Shown here: piece after piece, positions 55,114-63,212 of the stretch
How positions within the stretch are numbered: position 1 is the stretch's first letter
Layout: the number at the start of each line of letters is the position of its first letter
Source: Afipia sp.
GTDB lineage: Bacteria > Pseudomonadota > Alphaproteobacteria > Rhizobiales > Xanthobacteraceae
NCBI GenBank assembly: GCA_017308595.1
Contig: JAFKER010000017.1
Location: 82,889-146,888, forward strand
Length of the DNA stretch: 64,000 nucleotides
Direction of reading: 5' to 3'
The notes under the pieces: model-generated
Told to the model about the DNA's origin: nothing
Database searches by the model: none
The model's input: the letters and a program-made list of their open reading frames with translations, nothing else
Made by a program: the position numbers and the translations under genes

Positions 55114-55539
55114 TCAGTGATTGGCGTTTCCGTTGCCGTTGCCGTTCAGGAGGCCCCAGTTGCTGTTGCCGTTCAGGTTTCCGTTACCGGCACCGAAATT
55201 CAGATTGCCGTTGCCGTTGCCGTTGAGGAATCCGGCATTCATGTTTCCGTTCAGGTTGCCGTTGCCGATTCCAAGGTTGCCGTTGCCGTTCACGTTTCCG
55301 TTGCCGGCGCCCGCGTTGCCGTTGCCGTTGCCGTTGCCGTTCAGAATGCCCCAGTTGCCGTTGCCGTTCAGATTGCCGTTGAAGGCGCCGGTATTGCCGT
55401 TGCCGTTCGCGTTGCCGTTACCGACACCGACGTTGCCGTTTCCGTTGCCGTTGCCGCTGCCGATGGAAACGGCGAGGGCCTGAGAGCTGACGAAACCTGT
55501 AAGGAGCGCAGCACAAATGATGGCTTTTACCTTGGACAT
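55114..55539 (-). CDS. Asn-Gly repeat protein 1 (13-residue tandem repeats)
   Basis: A 141-residue exported protein. Signal peptide MSKVKAIICAALLTGFVSSQ with cleavage near ALA-V; the remainder is almost only Gly and Asn. From residue 33 to 136 it is eight gapless units of 13 residues, G-N-x-N-x-G-x-x-N-G-N-x-N, with hydrophobic residues (W, L, I, F, V, A) at the x positions around the central G. It ends GNANH. AGAGGAG lies before ATG 55539. It resembles secreted repeat or solenoid proteins such as pentapeptide-2 families only loosely. It is the first gene of the repeat-exporter operon. Confidence 0.82.
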   Translation of the reverse strand: MSKVKAIICAALLTGFVSSQALAVSIGSGNGNGNGNVGVGNGNANGNGNTGAFNGNLNGNGNWGILNGNGNGNGNAGAGNGNVNGNGNLGIGNGNLNGNMNAGFLNGNGNGNLNFGAGNGNLNGNSNWGLLNGNGNGNANH

Positions 55540-55937
55540 GGATAACTCCTCTTGAAGATTTGGGCCGCCGCGACGTCATCGGCGCGACGGCTCATGCTGT
55601 TCGCAGCGATCTTTTGCGACAAGCTGTCTGTTCGGTCGCTATCCATCCAGACGGATCCGCCGGATAGACTAGTCCCTCCGAACTAGGTCTTCTTCGGAGC
55701 ATGCGCCGATATTCCACCCTGCAAATCTTGTCCGGGGCATCGCGCCTGACGCCTTCAGGTAGATGAACGAAACGTCCGATGCGGCCGGGCCACCCGAACG
55801 GCAACGCACCAAAATGCAACAGTCGCCGGTTGTTTTCGGCGCGCCGCAAATTGGGCTTTCTCGCTATGGGGCGCAGAAATAGGCTTCTCGCGCTGTGCCG
55901 CCACATCCGGCCGCAGCCCAACGCGATGGAGACACAT
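55540..55937. other. Divergent promoter region of repeat genes 1 and 4
   Basis: This 398-base gap between divergent Asn-Gly genes should hold both promoters. An inverted repeat CTCCGAA (55676-55682) and TTCGGAG (55693-55699) with 10-base spacing is a candidate regulator site, overlapped by two ACTAG copies. No gene is evident. Confidence 0.45.
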
Positions 55938-56618
55938 ATGAGATTTTTTCTCGCGCTCTCGCTCCTTCTTATCCTCTCGGTCAATGCAGCCGACGCACAG
56001 GTCATCAACGGCAGCAACAACGGCAATGGCAACACGGGGACCGGCAATGGGAACGGCAACGGAAATGGAAATGGAAACGGCAGCTTCAATACGACAACTG
56101 CGACCGCCGGAGCCGTAACCATCAACGCAAAGCGCAACACGCCGACCGTGCTTGCGCCCGGCCTGACGTCCGCCGGCGTCGAGACCTGTCTCGGCAGCAC
56201 CAGTGTCGGCGGCGCCGGTCCTGGATTCGGCGTCACCATTGCAGGCACGATGACCGATCGTGGATGCAACTTGAGGCTCTACTCCCGGACGCTCTACAGC
56301 ATGGGGCACAAACGCGCAGCAACCCAGATTCTCTGCAACGATCCGGATGTCGCCGCGGCTCTTGCGCTGGAAGGCGTGCGCTGCATGGTCGGACCGGCCG
56401 CCGATGCTGAAGCGCGTGCTGCTGCTGAAGCTCGCGCAGACGCTGCAACTCATGCCGCGGAGCGCACGCCATGCCACGATTGGGTTCTCTTCCGCGGCTG
56501 CATGGATAAGCCGGCACCAGAACCGGAGGCGGCGCAGGTCACCGCTCTATCCATGCCGGCCTCGTCACGCAGCCGGGCGAAAATGAAGACCGCGGAAATT
56601 CACGCGCCCCAAAGATAG
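55938..56618 (+). CDS. Asn-Gly protein 4 with cysteine-containing C-terminal domain
   Basis: A 226-residue exported protein. Signal peptide MRFFLALSLLLILSVNAADA-Q, a short Asn-Gly tract (residues 22-50: SNNGNGNTGTGNGNGN...), a Thr-rich hinge, then a globular part with ETCLGSTSVGGAGPGFGVTIAGTMTDRGCNLRLYSRTLYSMGHKRAATQILCND, i.e. three spaced Cys and a GxTxxDxxC pattern I have seen in small phage- and secretion-linked proteins but cannot name. An Ala/Glu helical segment and further CHDW...GCMD follow. GGAG precedes ATG 55938 (55926 is an alternative). It is divergent from repeat gene 1. Confidence 0.75.
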   Translation: MRFFLALSLLLILSVNAADAQVINGSNNGNGNTGTGNGNGNGNGNGNGSFNTTTATAGAVTINAKRNTPTVLAPGLTSAGVETCLGSTSVGGAGPGFGVTIAGTMTDRGCNLRLYSRTLYSMGHKRAATQILCNDPDVAAALALEGVRCMVGPAADAEARAAAEARADAATHAAERTPCHDWVLFRGCMDKPAPEPEAAQVTALSMPASSRSRAKMKTAEIHAPQR

Positions 56619-56878
56619 CGCGAAAGCCGCGACATCCACCGCCCGGAGTTCTGCAGTGCGCTGCGTCCAGACGGTCACGGGAAAGCGGAGTCTCCTGCAA
56701 GTGGATGCAGGTGGATATGAAGCTGCGCGGTGTCGAGACGTGCGCTGTGCGCCAACCACAAAGCTCCGCGTTCCTCGATCCATCCCGGGAGAACAGATCC
56801 GTCCTTCACGGGCAGCAACGCCGTCTCAGGTCTTTGTGGAGGGTCATCGATTTCCGCCTTACCTCGCGTAGTCTCTTC

Positions 56879-57544
56879 TCATAATTCCGCAATAGTCGCT
56901 ACATGCTCGGCAAGCTCGTGCGGCTTGCAGCGCAAGATCTCATCCAATTCGTGCTTCAAAGACATCGATTGCGTTCGTTTGGACTGATAGTCTCTCAACA
57001 GAGCATCAAAATCTTCGAGCCACTGCGTTGCAATCTCACTCCACCCAGGAAGGCTCTTTCGAGCAATAACTTGTTGCGATTGAGCCAGCGCTTCCTTGTC
57101 TTCTTGGGCAGCATCCTCCATGAAGCTGTCAAGCGCTTGATGCTCCGTTGCCAGGTCGGCAAGCTTTCCAATCCGTTCTTTTAGAGAATCTATGAGACGC
57201 GCACGTTCGGAGGCGTGAATCTGGCGATCTTTTGTTCTCTCTCATCCGGATTGAGGTCGTGGTCTTCGATAGTCTGATTGAGCCGATACTCCCAGCTTAT
57301 GAGTGGTAGCTCTAATGAGAGCGACGCCGGATTCCCGTCGAAGGTTCCGCTCTGAATAACGCATTGCCGCCATATGCTGCTCTGCCAAGCCGACGAGTTG
57401 GCGGGCATAACGGGACGCCTCTCGCCTACTCCGACACGGCAGGCGAAATCTAATGGGGGGCGCATCCAGAATTGGCTGCAAATCTTTTGGGGGCTTGAGC
57501 TGGAAATACCACCAAGACCCACGAAGCCAAAGATACGATGCCAC
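56879..57544 (-). pseudogene. Decayed phage-type integrase, 5' part
   Basis: On the minus strand from 57544, the frame reads ASYLWLRGSWWYFQLKPPKD then LQPILDAPPIRFRLPCRSRREASRYARQL, the N-terminal wording of tyrosine recombinases with a DUF6538 start. It then shifts frame twice: near 57330 into LISWEYRLNQTIEDHDLNPDERE, and near 57190 into RARLIDSLKERIGKLADLATEHQALDSF..., ending at 56879. The catalytic domain is absent, so it is inactive. The start codon is GTG here but ATG in the second copy at 60681. Confidence 0.7.
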
Positions 57545-57584
57545 CGTGTACTTTGCACGCGGCGCCCAAAATCCTATCTAATTG
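57387..57584. repeat. Copy A of a 0.2-kb direct repeat (integrase 5' region)
   Basis: This stretch matches 60525-60729 over its length with only scattered substitutions, a one-base G-run difference and a 12-base insertion in the other copy. Both copies are in the same orientation, about 3.1 kb apart, and bracket the four genes between them. Confidence 0.85.
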
Positions 57585-57826
57585 TTGGCTTCAGGCGTTC
57601 CAATCCACTTCAGTCCATCTTGATTGTTTACAACAATGCTCACCAAAGCACCGTCACCCTCATTGCTGAGGCGCGACAACACGCTCTGCCAATTCTCGAG
57701 TAAAATAACCGCTTCGTAGATATCCGCGATGAGCAGGTCCATATAAATCAACTATCGGCGTCTGAGTAAGTGGCTTTGAGATTCAAGGCCATCGATAGAA
57801 AATCATCGCATATCCGCCCCGCGGCA

Positions 57827-58282
57827 TTAGTCGGTCTGATGATCGTCCTCGCGCAGGGCATGCACGGCGGCAATGATCGTCTCGCAGGCGATGGCGAGAC
57901 TTTCCACCTGATGCGGCGGCATCGTTTCGACGGCGTGCGCTACCATCAGCAACGGGTCCGCCGCGAGCAGTGCCCGTCCCATTTTCGTGACTTCGACGCT
58001 TTCTGAGCGTCCGCGCCCCGCCGACCCGGCCTTTTGCAACAAGCCTTTCTCGATCAGCGTGCGAACCGTGCGCGAGACGGGGCCGAATGCCAGCCCCTGA
58101 AAGCGGGCAAGACCGACCGCTGTGTTAAGCGGCGGAACGGCGTCGCGAAAATACCTCAGCGCGCTCCACTGAGCCGGAAACAGCCCGCCGTTGTGGCCGA
58201 TCGAATGCATCGCCCGCGCGACCTGTTCGAGAAGGCGGGCCACAGGCGCTGCCGCCGGGCGTTTGGCTTTTTCTGCGACCAT
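57827..58282 (-). CDS. MarR-like winged-helix regulator
   Basis: A 151-residue MarR-type protein. The winged helix reads LNTAVGLARFQGLAFGPVSRTVRTLIEKGLLQKAGSAGRGRSESVEVTKMGRALL, with flanking dimerisation helices (LLEQVARAMHSIGHNGGLFPAQWSALRYF). ATG 58282 (MVAEKAKRPAAAP) is preferred over the longer frame. It is divergent from the small exported protein at 58441 and probably controls it. It lies within the segment bracketed by the integrase-fragment repeats. Confidence 0.78.
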   Translation of the reverse strand: MVAEKAKRPAAAPVARLLEQVARAMHSIGHNGGLFPAQWSALRYFRDAVPPLNTAVGLARFQGLAFGPVSRTVRTLIEKGLLQKAGSAGRGRSESVEVTKMGRALLAADPLLMVAHAVETMPPHQVESLAIACETIIAAVHALREDDHQTD

Positions 58283-58440
58283 TACGGATCGCCTACTGCG
58301 GCAGGGGGCGACCGTCCAGTTCAACCGGCAACATATGCACAGTGGGTGGTGGCCGGAAGGCCTCATCGGCCGGGAGAAAGGACTTGAATAGCTCAATGAG
58401 CTATTATAGATTTCGGCTATTCAATCGAAGGAGGCATGGG

Positions 58441-58701
58441 ATGAAGCATATTATTTTGACGGCTGTTATTGCGGGATGCGTCGGTCTGGTGGCCGGACCG
58501 GCAAGCGCCCAGAACCGCCCGCCGCTGAAGCCGGTGACGACTCTTACCAACAAGCCGACTGTCGGCAGCGTCAAGTTGGCGCCCAATGTGGGGCCAGGTA
58601 TCTCGGCAAATAGCAGGTCAAACGTGGGTGGCGGTCGCTTGATTGCCAATGACGGTGCCGGGATCGTTGCCGGCGGTGCGGGCAATTTCCGCGCACGGTG
58701 A
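58441..58701 (+). CDS. Small exported protein
   Basis: An 86-residue protein with signal peptide MKHIILTAVIAGCVGLVAGP (cleavage near ASA-Q). The mature part is short, Pro/Asn/Gly-rich, and ends in VGGGRLIANDGAGIVAGGAGNFRAR; similar LIxNDGxxx phrases occur in repeat-bearing secreted proteins of this bacterial group. AAGGAGG lies upstream; an ATG at 58436 is out of frame. Function unknown. It is divergent from the MarR-like gene, which is the likely regulator. Confidence 0.7.
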   Translation: MKHIILTAVIAGCVGLVAGPASAQNRPPLKPVTTLTNKPTVGSVKLAPNVGPGISANSRSNVGGGRLIANDGAGIVAGGAGNFRAR

Positions 58702-58819
58702 AGGTATTGGCCGGGACGCCTGCTTCTCGGCGTCCCGGCCGCCGCGGCCTTCCGTGTCTGCCTGTGGGCGGTGACGATTTGGAATCGCCTTTGCGCCGCA
58801 AAATGCTATTTTTAACTCA

Positions 58820-60121
58820 GTGAGCAATAACGGGAAGCGTTCAGTGAAATACCTTCGGTCGTGGGCCGGCGCGTTGAGCGCCTCGGCCGCCTTGTTTTGC
58901 CCTGCCTATGCTGCCGACGCCATCGTCAAGGCGGTGCCGGCGCCGACCGCTGAGCCGGCATGGACTTCCGTTTTCGATATCGAAACACGCTATATTTCCT
59001 GGGAAGGCACGCGTGGATCGCCGACCGGTTTTACCGCGGGAACGCCTGGGCGCGGTTCGCAATTCTATTCGCCGTTTGCGCTTCAGGTTGCCGGGCAGCC
59101 CAATGCCGATGTCAAAGTTGAATTCACGGCGCGGGGCGGTTGGGTCGATGCGCGCCAGTCCTCGGCCGGCGGATTGACCGGATCGTTGCAGACGACGACC
59201 GATACGACGTTGTCCGGCACCGTCACATATCTCGCGCTTCCCGGTGTCCAGCCGTTCTTCTCGCTGAACACCAATCTGCCGACGGGCAGCCGCGTGCTTG
59301 GCCCTACTCAGATCGCCACGCGTATGGACCCGGATCTTGTCGAGGTCGCAGGCTATGGTGAGGGGTTCAACATCGGCCCCACCTTCGGCGCCAATGTGGG
59401 GCTCAGCGAAAACACGCTGATGACCCTCAGCGTGGGTTATACCCATCGTGGCCAGTTCGACCGCGACAGCGTCATCGGCGTCGGTTTTGCCAACAGCCGG
59501 ATGCAACCGGGCGATGCGACGTCGTTCAACGTCCAGTTAACGCACCAGGCTGGGCCGTGGACGTTGGTGGGCGGGGCAACATACGTTTGGAACGGCGCGA
59601 CGCGCCTTGACGGCGTGTTCATCACGCAGCCAGGGGCGTTGTTCGCCCTCAACGGCTCGGCGGCCTATGCGTGGAACGCCCGGCATCGCTCGACCTTGGC
59701 GGCATCGTGGTCGACGCAGCAGTTGAACCTCACATTCGATCCGACCATTCCCGCAAACGTGCTTGAGCCGTTGAATTCCAACAGCGATACGGCGCGACTC
59801 GCTTTCGATCACGGCTACCAGATCGACGAGACGTGGACGCTGGGGGGAAACGCGAGCTGGTTCCGGCGTAATGCCAATGCTTACCGCCCGACCGACGGTG
59901 CGTTCACTCCCGCCAAGACGAAATGGTCGGTCGGTGGATCGCTGAAGGCTCAGGTTGCCCGAAATGTCAGCGTTACGCTGAAGGGCGAGCGTTTCTGGGT
60001 TCACGAACACGACAAGCCCGACGTTGTCATTCCGGGATTCGGCGCAATTCCCGATACGGGCATTCCCAGGTTGAACTACACGGGCTGGATTATTGCGCTC
60101 GGCGGCACCGTCGCATTCTGA
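58820..60121 (+). CDS. Outer-membrane beta-barrel protein
   Basis: A 433-residue exported protein. A signal peptide (KYLRSWAGALSASAALFCPAYA-A) precedes alternating amphipathic strands with aromatic girdle residues (VFDIETRYISWEG, VKVEFTARGGWVDAR, TLMTLSVGYTHRGQF) and ends in a Phe (GWIIALGGTVAF), the outer-membrane insertion signal. Initiation may be at GTG 58820 or GTG 58844. No plug or other domain. It could be a porin or surface barrel; I cannot name the family. A small exported protein follows 12 bases later. Confidence 0.78.
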   Translation: MSNNGKRSVKYLRSWAGALSASAALFCPAYAADAIVKAVPAPTAEPAWTSVFDIETRYISWEGTRGSPTGFTAGTPGRGSQFYSPFALQVAGQPNADVKVEFTARGGWVDARQSSAGGLTGSLQTTTDTTLSGTVTYLALPGVQPFFSLNTNLPTGSRVLGPTQIATRMDPDLVEVAGYGEGFNIGPTFGANVGLSENTLMTLSVGYTHRGQFDRDSVIGVGFANSRMQPGDATSFNVQLTHQAGPWTLVGGATYVWNGATRLDGVFITQPGALFALNGSAAYAWNARHRSTLAASWSTQQLNLTFDPTIPANVLEPLNSNSDTARLAFDHGYQIDETWTLGGNASWFRRNANAYRPTDGAFTPAKTKWSVGGSLKAQVARNVSVTLKGERFWVHEHDKPDVVIPGFGAIPDTGIPRLNYTGWIIALGGTVAF

Positions 60122-60133
60122 AAGAGGTCATCG

Positions 60134-60415
60134 ATGTTCTCCGTTCTCCTTCGTCCCGCTCTGCTGGCGCTTGCGCTGTGCGTAAGCGTCGATTGCGCCG
60201 CCGCTCAGAAACTTCGTTGTCCCGAAGGTTACGTGACGCTGGATCGCTGCGTGAATCCTGCACTCGCGACCATGGCTCGCAAACAATCGATCATGCGAAC
60301 CCAGTCGCGCCTGTCGCAAACGGCGTTGCCGGTCCTTCCCAATGCCGATCCCGCGTTTCGCGATCCGACGCTCACGCAATTCCTGCGCCGCGAGATCAGC
60401 GTAACTCATCCGTAG
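60134..60415 (+). CDS. Small exported protein after the barrel gene
   Basis: A 93-residue protein with signal peptide MFSVLLRPALLALALCVSVD (cleavage near AAA-Q). The mature part has two Cys (LRCPEGYVTLDRCVNP) and a basic helical tail. AGAGG lies 6 bases before ATG 60134 and only 12 bases separate it from the barrel gene, so it is cotranscribed and may assist the barrel. No family recognised. Confidence 0.7.
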   Translation: MFSVLLRPALLALALCVSVDCAAAQKLRCPEGYVTLDRCVNPALATMARKQSIMRTQSRLSQTALPVLPNADPAFRDPTLTQFLRREISVTHP

Positions 60416-60524
60416 TCGCCGCGCGTTCGAAAGATACGACCTGAAGGCGTTCTCTGATCGGGGAGCACGCGCTTCTCTTCCTGATATCGTCCAATTCAGC
60501 GACGTCGTTCCTCAGTCGTGCGAT

Positions 60525-60729
60525 AAGCCGGCGAGTTGGCGGGCATAACGGGACGCCTCTCGTCTACTCCGACACGGCAGGCGAAATCTAATGGGGGTCG
60601 TACCCAGAATTGGCTGCAAATCTTTTGGGGCTTGAGCTGGAAATACCACCAAGACCCACGAAGCCAAAGATACGACGCCATTGTGTACGCCACCGTGTAC
60701 TTTTCGGCGCCTAAAATCTTATCTAATTG
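60525..60729 (-). pseudogene. Copy B of the repeat: integrase 5' remnant
   Basis: On the minus strand, ATG 60681 begins ASYLWLRGSWWYFQLKPQK, as in copy A but preceded by a proper ATG; one missing G/C in the homopolymer shifts the frame right after. The rest of the integrase is gone (similarity ends at 60525). It is the second direct-repeat copy, next to a tRNA-like 3' end at 60751-60787, the expected position of an integrase just downstream of its attachment site. Confidence 0.65.
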
Positions 60730-60750
60730 CAATGGCTTATTTGCCGCCTC

Positions 60751-60787
60751 TGGCGGAGGGAGAGGGACGTAGTTCGAACCCTCTCCT
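60751..60787 (-). other. tRNA-Ser 3'-end-like remnant (possible attachment site)
   Basis: Read on the minus strand: GAGAGGGTTCGAAC at 60787-60774 and, ending at 60751, CCCTCTCCCTCCGCCA. This resembles the T arm, acceptor strand and CCA end of a tRNA-Ser, but the T loop has about five extra bases and no 5' half pairs with it, so it is not a functional tRNA. Its place just upstream of the integrase remnant suggests a displaced att half-site. Confidence 0.35.
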
Positions 60788-61032
60788 GTGGAGGTAGTAG
60801 CCAGTCGTCCTAATTGGTATCAGCCTCGCAAAGACGGCGGTTCGGCCGCCTGGGGCTTGCTACCGGCCCGGCAAGGCGTCCGGATCAAGAAGCTCCATCG
60901 GCTCTATAGGGAAGAACGGCTCTCGGTGCGCAAACGCGACCATCGTCAGCACCTCCCAGATGGGCGAGGCGATTGTGGAACTGTATGCGTTGACCGCCTG
61001 ATAGTTTCACTAGCTACGGCGCTCGCCACACC

Positions 61033-62841
61033 TCATTCGCAGATTTCGATGGAAACGCCTCTGCCTATGATAGAGCTCGGTGGTCCAAGCCGGCACCCTT
61101 TTCTGACGGGCCGACAACCTCCACTATCGCAAACGACCTGCCCGCTGGGCGCGGCAGATTTCGAATCGGCGGATTTGGACTGTTTGCGATCCTCGTTCTG
61201 CTTCGCCACTGGCGGAGCGGGCTTCTTCACCTCGATCTTTTCGCAGGTGTTGTCGTCGCCGACTTCATAGCCCTTGCGGCAGGTAATCTTGGTGCAACGG
61301 TCGCCGTCGGCCTTGTAGCCCCATTCGCAAACGAGGGGGCAGATGCGGCCCTGTTTCGCCTTTACGGCATCGAGCGCATCCGTACTGGCGAGCTTGATGT
61401 CGAATGCCGTCTTCGCGCTCCTGTTGAACAGGTCGAGGGATTTCTGCGCGGCGGCGTTCCAGTTGCCGTCGGTTACGCCGGTGTAGCAACCGGTGCGTTT
61501 CAGCTCGATCTGCAGCTGCTTTGGAATGTCGGCAACAGCCACCGGCGCATCCGCCTTTGGCGCGGATTGATCCGGTGTCAGCGCTGCGACGGGGCCGACC
61601 GGCTTGTCGTCGCTGATTTTCCGTTCGGCGGCCTTTTGCTCCGCAGTCTTCTTTTCAGCAGCGATGCGAGCGGCTTCCTCGGCCTTGGCGAGAGCCGCAG
61701 CCTTGGCCTTCTCGGCCTCGGCCAGCTTGGCATCTTCCGCCTTCTTCGCAAGCTCGGCTGCGATGCGCTGTTGCTCCGCCTTGCGGGCTTCCGCTGCCGC
61801 CTTCGCCTGTTCGGCTTTCTTCGCGCCCTCGATGGCAAGGCGCGCTTGTTCCTCCTGCGCCGCCTTCGCCTTTTCGGTGGCGGCGACGCGCGCCTCTTCG
61901 GCGGCGAGCTTGTTGCGCTGGGCCTGCGCCAGCTTGGCATAGAAGCTGTCTGGATAGGTCGCGATGAAATAGTCCCATGCCTCGCGGGTACCGACCCGTT
62001 CCGCGAGTTCGTAGTCGCGGCGCAGCGCCGAATTCGGATCCGTTTGCTGCGCGGTGACAGCGGGAACCGTGGCGGCAGGAGGCACCAGTGAAACGTCGTT
62101 GCCGCCGAGCGAGCCGTAGACGAATGGCTCCTGCTTGTTGCTCGTCGCCTTCAGCACATCGTCGCGCACGTAGCCGAACGCCTTGCGCAGGTCGAGGCCG
62201 GGCTTGGTCATGTGATTGACAAGCGCCGCAGCGAACGGACTGTTCTTGCCCTCGCCGTCGGATGCGGTCGAGCCGGCTTTCGCGGCGAACGCGATCAGCG
62301 TGTTCGGATTCGTCGGTTCAACTTTCGCAAGTCCCCGTCCGACGGCGCGCGAGCCGATGGTGCGCTTCATCGTTTTGTTGAACGGATTATCGCGGCAGGC
62401 ATCGAGAATGATTAATCGCAGTTGCTTCGCCGGGTCGGCGGCGACGACGAAACGGTCGAGCGGAAATGCTTCATCGAGCACGTCGGTGTCGATTTCGAGC
62501 TTGGCATCGACCGGGATCAGATAATTTGTGCCCTCAAGTTCGATGCCATGGCCCGCATAGTAGATCACGGCGACATCTGCATCGCGGACCTTGTTGCCGA
62601 AGTCGCGCAGTGCGCGTTTCATCTCGATGCCGGTCAGATTCGATTTGGCATCGACGACATCGAAGTTGGCTTTTGTCAGGATGGCTGCAATGGCCGCAGC
62701 ATCGTTGGAGGGGTTCGTCAGGGGTGTGACGTTCTGATAATCCGAATTGCCGATGACCAGCGCGACCCGCTTTTCGGCAAGCGCGGGCGTCAGCGCGGCA
62801 ATCAGGATTATCCATACAGAAATCAGAAGCCGCGGGCGCAA
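61033..62841 (-). CDS. Exported caspase-like (metacaspase/C14) protein
   Basis: A 602-residue protein: signal peptide (to about ALA-E, residue 22), C14 caspase domain (23-260) with H98 (VIYYAGHGIELEG) and C149 (LIILDACRDNPF), a long Ala/Glu/Lys coiled coil (about 300-410), then a C-terminal half with peptidoglycan-binding-like wording (LQIELKRTGCYTGVTDGNWNAAAQKSLDLF) and a Cys-rich tail (CEWGYKADGDRCTKITCRKGYEVGDDNTC ... CDSGGCRPVRKGC). Both catalytic residues are kept. Such proteins are frequent in rhizobia; the substrates are unknown. Confidence 0.88.
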   Translation of the reverse strand: MRPRLLISVWIILIAALTPALAEKRVALVIGNSDYQNVTPLTNPSNDAAAIAAILTKANFDVVDAKSNLTGIEMKRALRDFGNKVRDADVAVIYYAGHGIELEGTNYLIPVDAKLEIDTDVLDEAFPLDRFVVAADPAKQLRLIILDACRDNPFNKTMKRTIGSRAVGRGLAKVEPTNPNTLIAFAAKAGSTASDGEGKNSPFAAALVNHMTKPGLDLRKAFGYVRDDVLKATSNKQEPFVYGSLGGNDVSLVPPAATVPAVTAQQTDPNSALRRDYELAERVGTREAWDYFIATYPDSFYAKLAQAQRNKLAAEEARVAATEKAKAAQEEQARLAIEGAKKAEQAKAAAEARKAEQQRIAAELAKKAEDAKLAEAEKAKAAALAKAEEAARIAAEKKTAEQKAAERKISDDKPVGPVAALTPDQSAPKADAPVAVADIPKQLQIELKRTGCYTGVTDGNWNAAAQKSLDLFNRSAKTAFDIKLASTDALDAVKAKQGRICPLVCEWGYKADGDRCTKITCRKGYEVGDDNTCEKIEVKKPAPPVAKQNEDRKQSKSADSKSAAPSGQVVCDSGGCRPVRKGCRLGPPSSIIGRGVSIEICE

Positions 62842-63212
62842 GGCCGGTCCTCAAAAAAATAGCGGTAAAAGGAGATATTAGACCGCATTCTCAGCAACGG
62901 AAAGTGTCGAAAAAGGCAAAGTTATTTCAGCAGCTTAGGCCATTGAGAGGCGCGCTCGGCTGTTCTCTAGTGCAGAGGTAACGAACGGCGGCTATCTCGC
63001 CGTCATCAGCCCTTCCTCGGGACCGATTTCCGTGCCGGCGAAGACCTTGAGAGTGGGGCGACCGTTCGATCAAAGCTCGCTATCTAGGCACACCCTGATC
63101 GTACACCCCCTGCATCGTCCAGAGCGTGACCCGGAAAAGTGGAACAGTTCAAACCTGAACGTCTACTCAATAAACGAGGGGCAATCAGTAGCGCAGGTCA
63201 GGCCACTGAAAT
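62842..63212. other. Intergenic region, no gene seen
   Basis: This 371-base gap holds the promoter of the caspase-like gene near its left end. At 63121-63144 it has AGCGTGACCCGGAAAAGTGG, a motif that recurs between genes in Bradyrhizobium-group genomes. No open frame has a convincing start. Confidence 0.35.

Noticed and set aside
54200-55500. Possible CRISPR array or non-coding satellite
   Set aside because: Repeats are contiguous hexamer-based coding units without constant-length spacers, and all three frames are intact genes.
55033-55545. Plus-strand open frames rich in VAVAV or LPLPLPF opposite the repeat genes
   Set aside because: They are mirror readings of the GGCAAC-type repeats. The minus-strand proteins carry signal peptides and ribosome sites, the plus-strand ones do not.
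60751-60787. A functional tRNA-Ser gene
   Set aside because: Only a 3'-end-like stretch is present; no 5' acceptor strand, D arm or anticodon arm can be drawn upstream on the minus strand.
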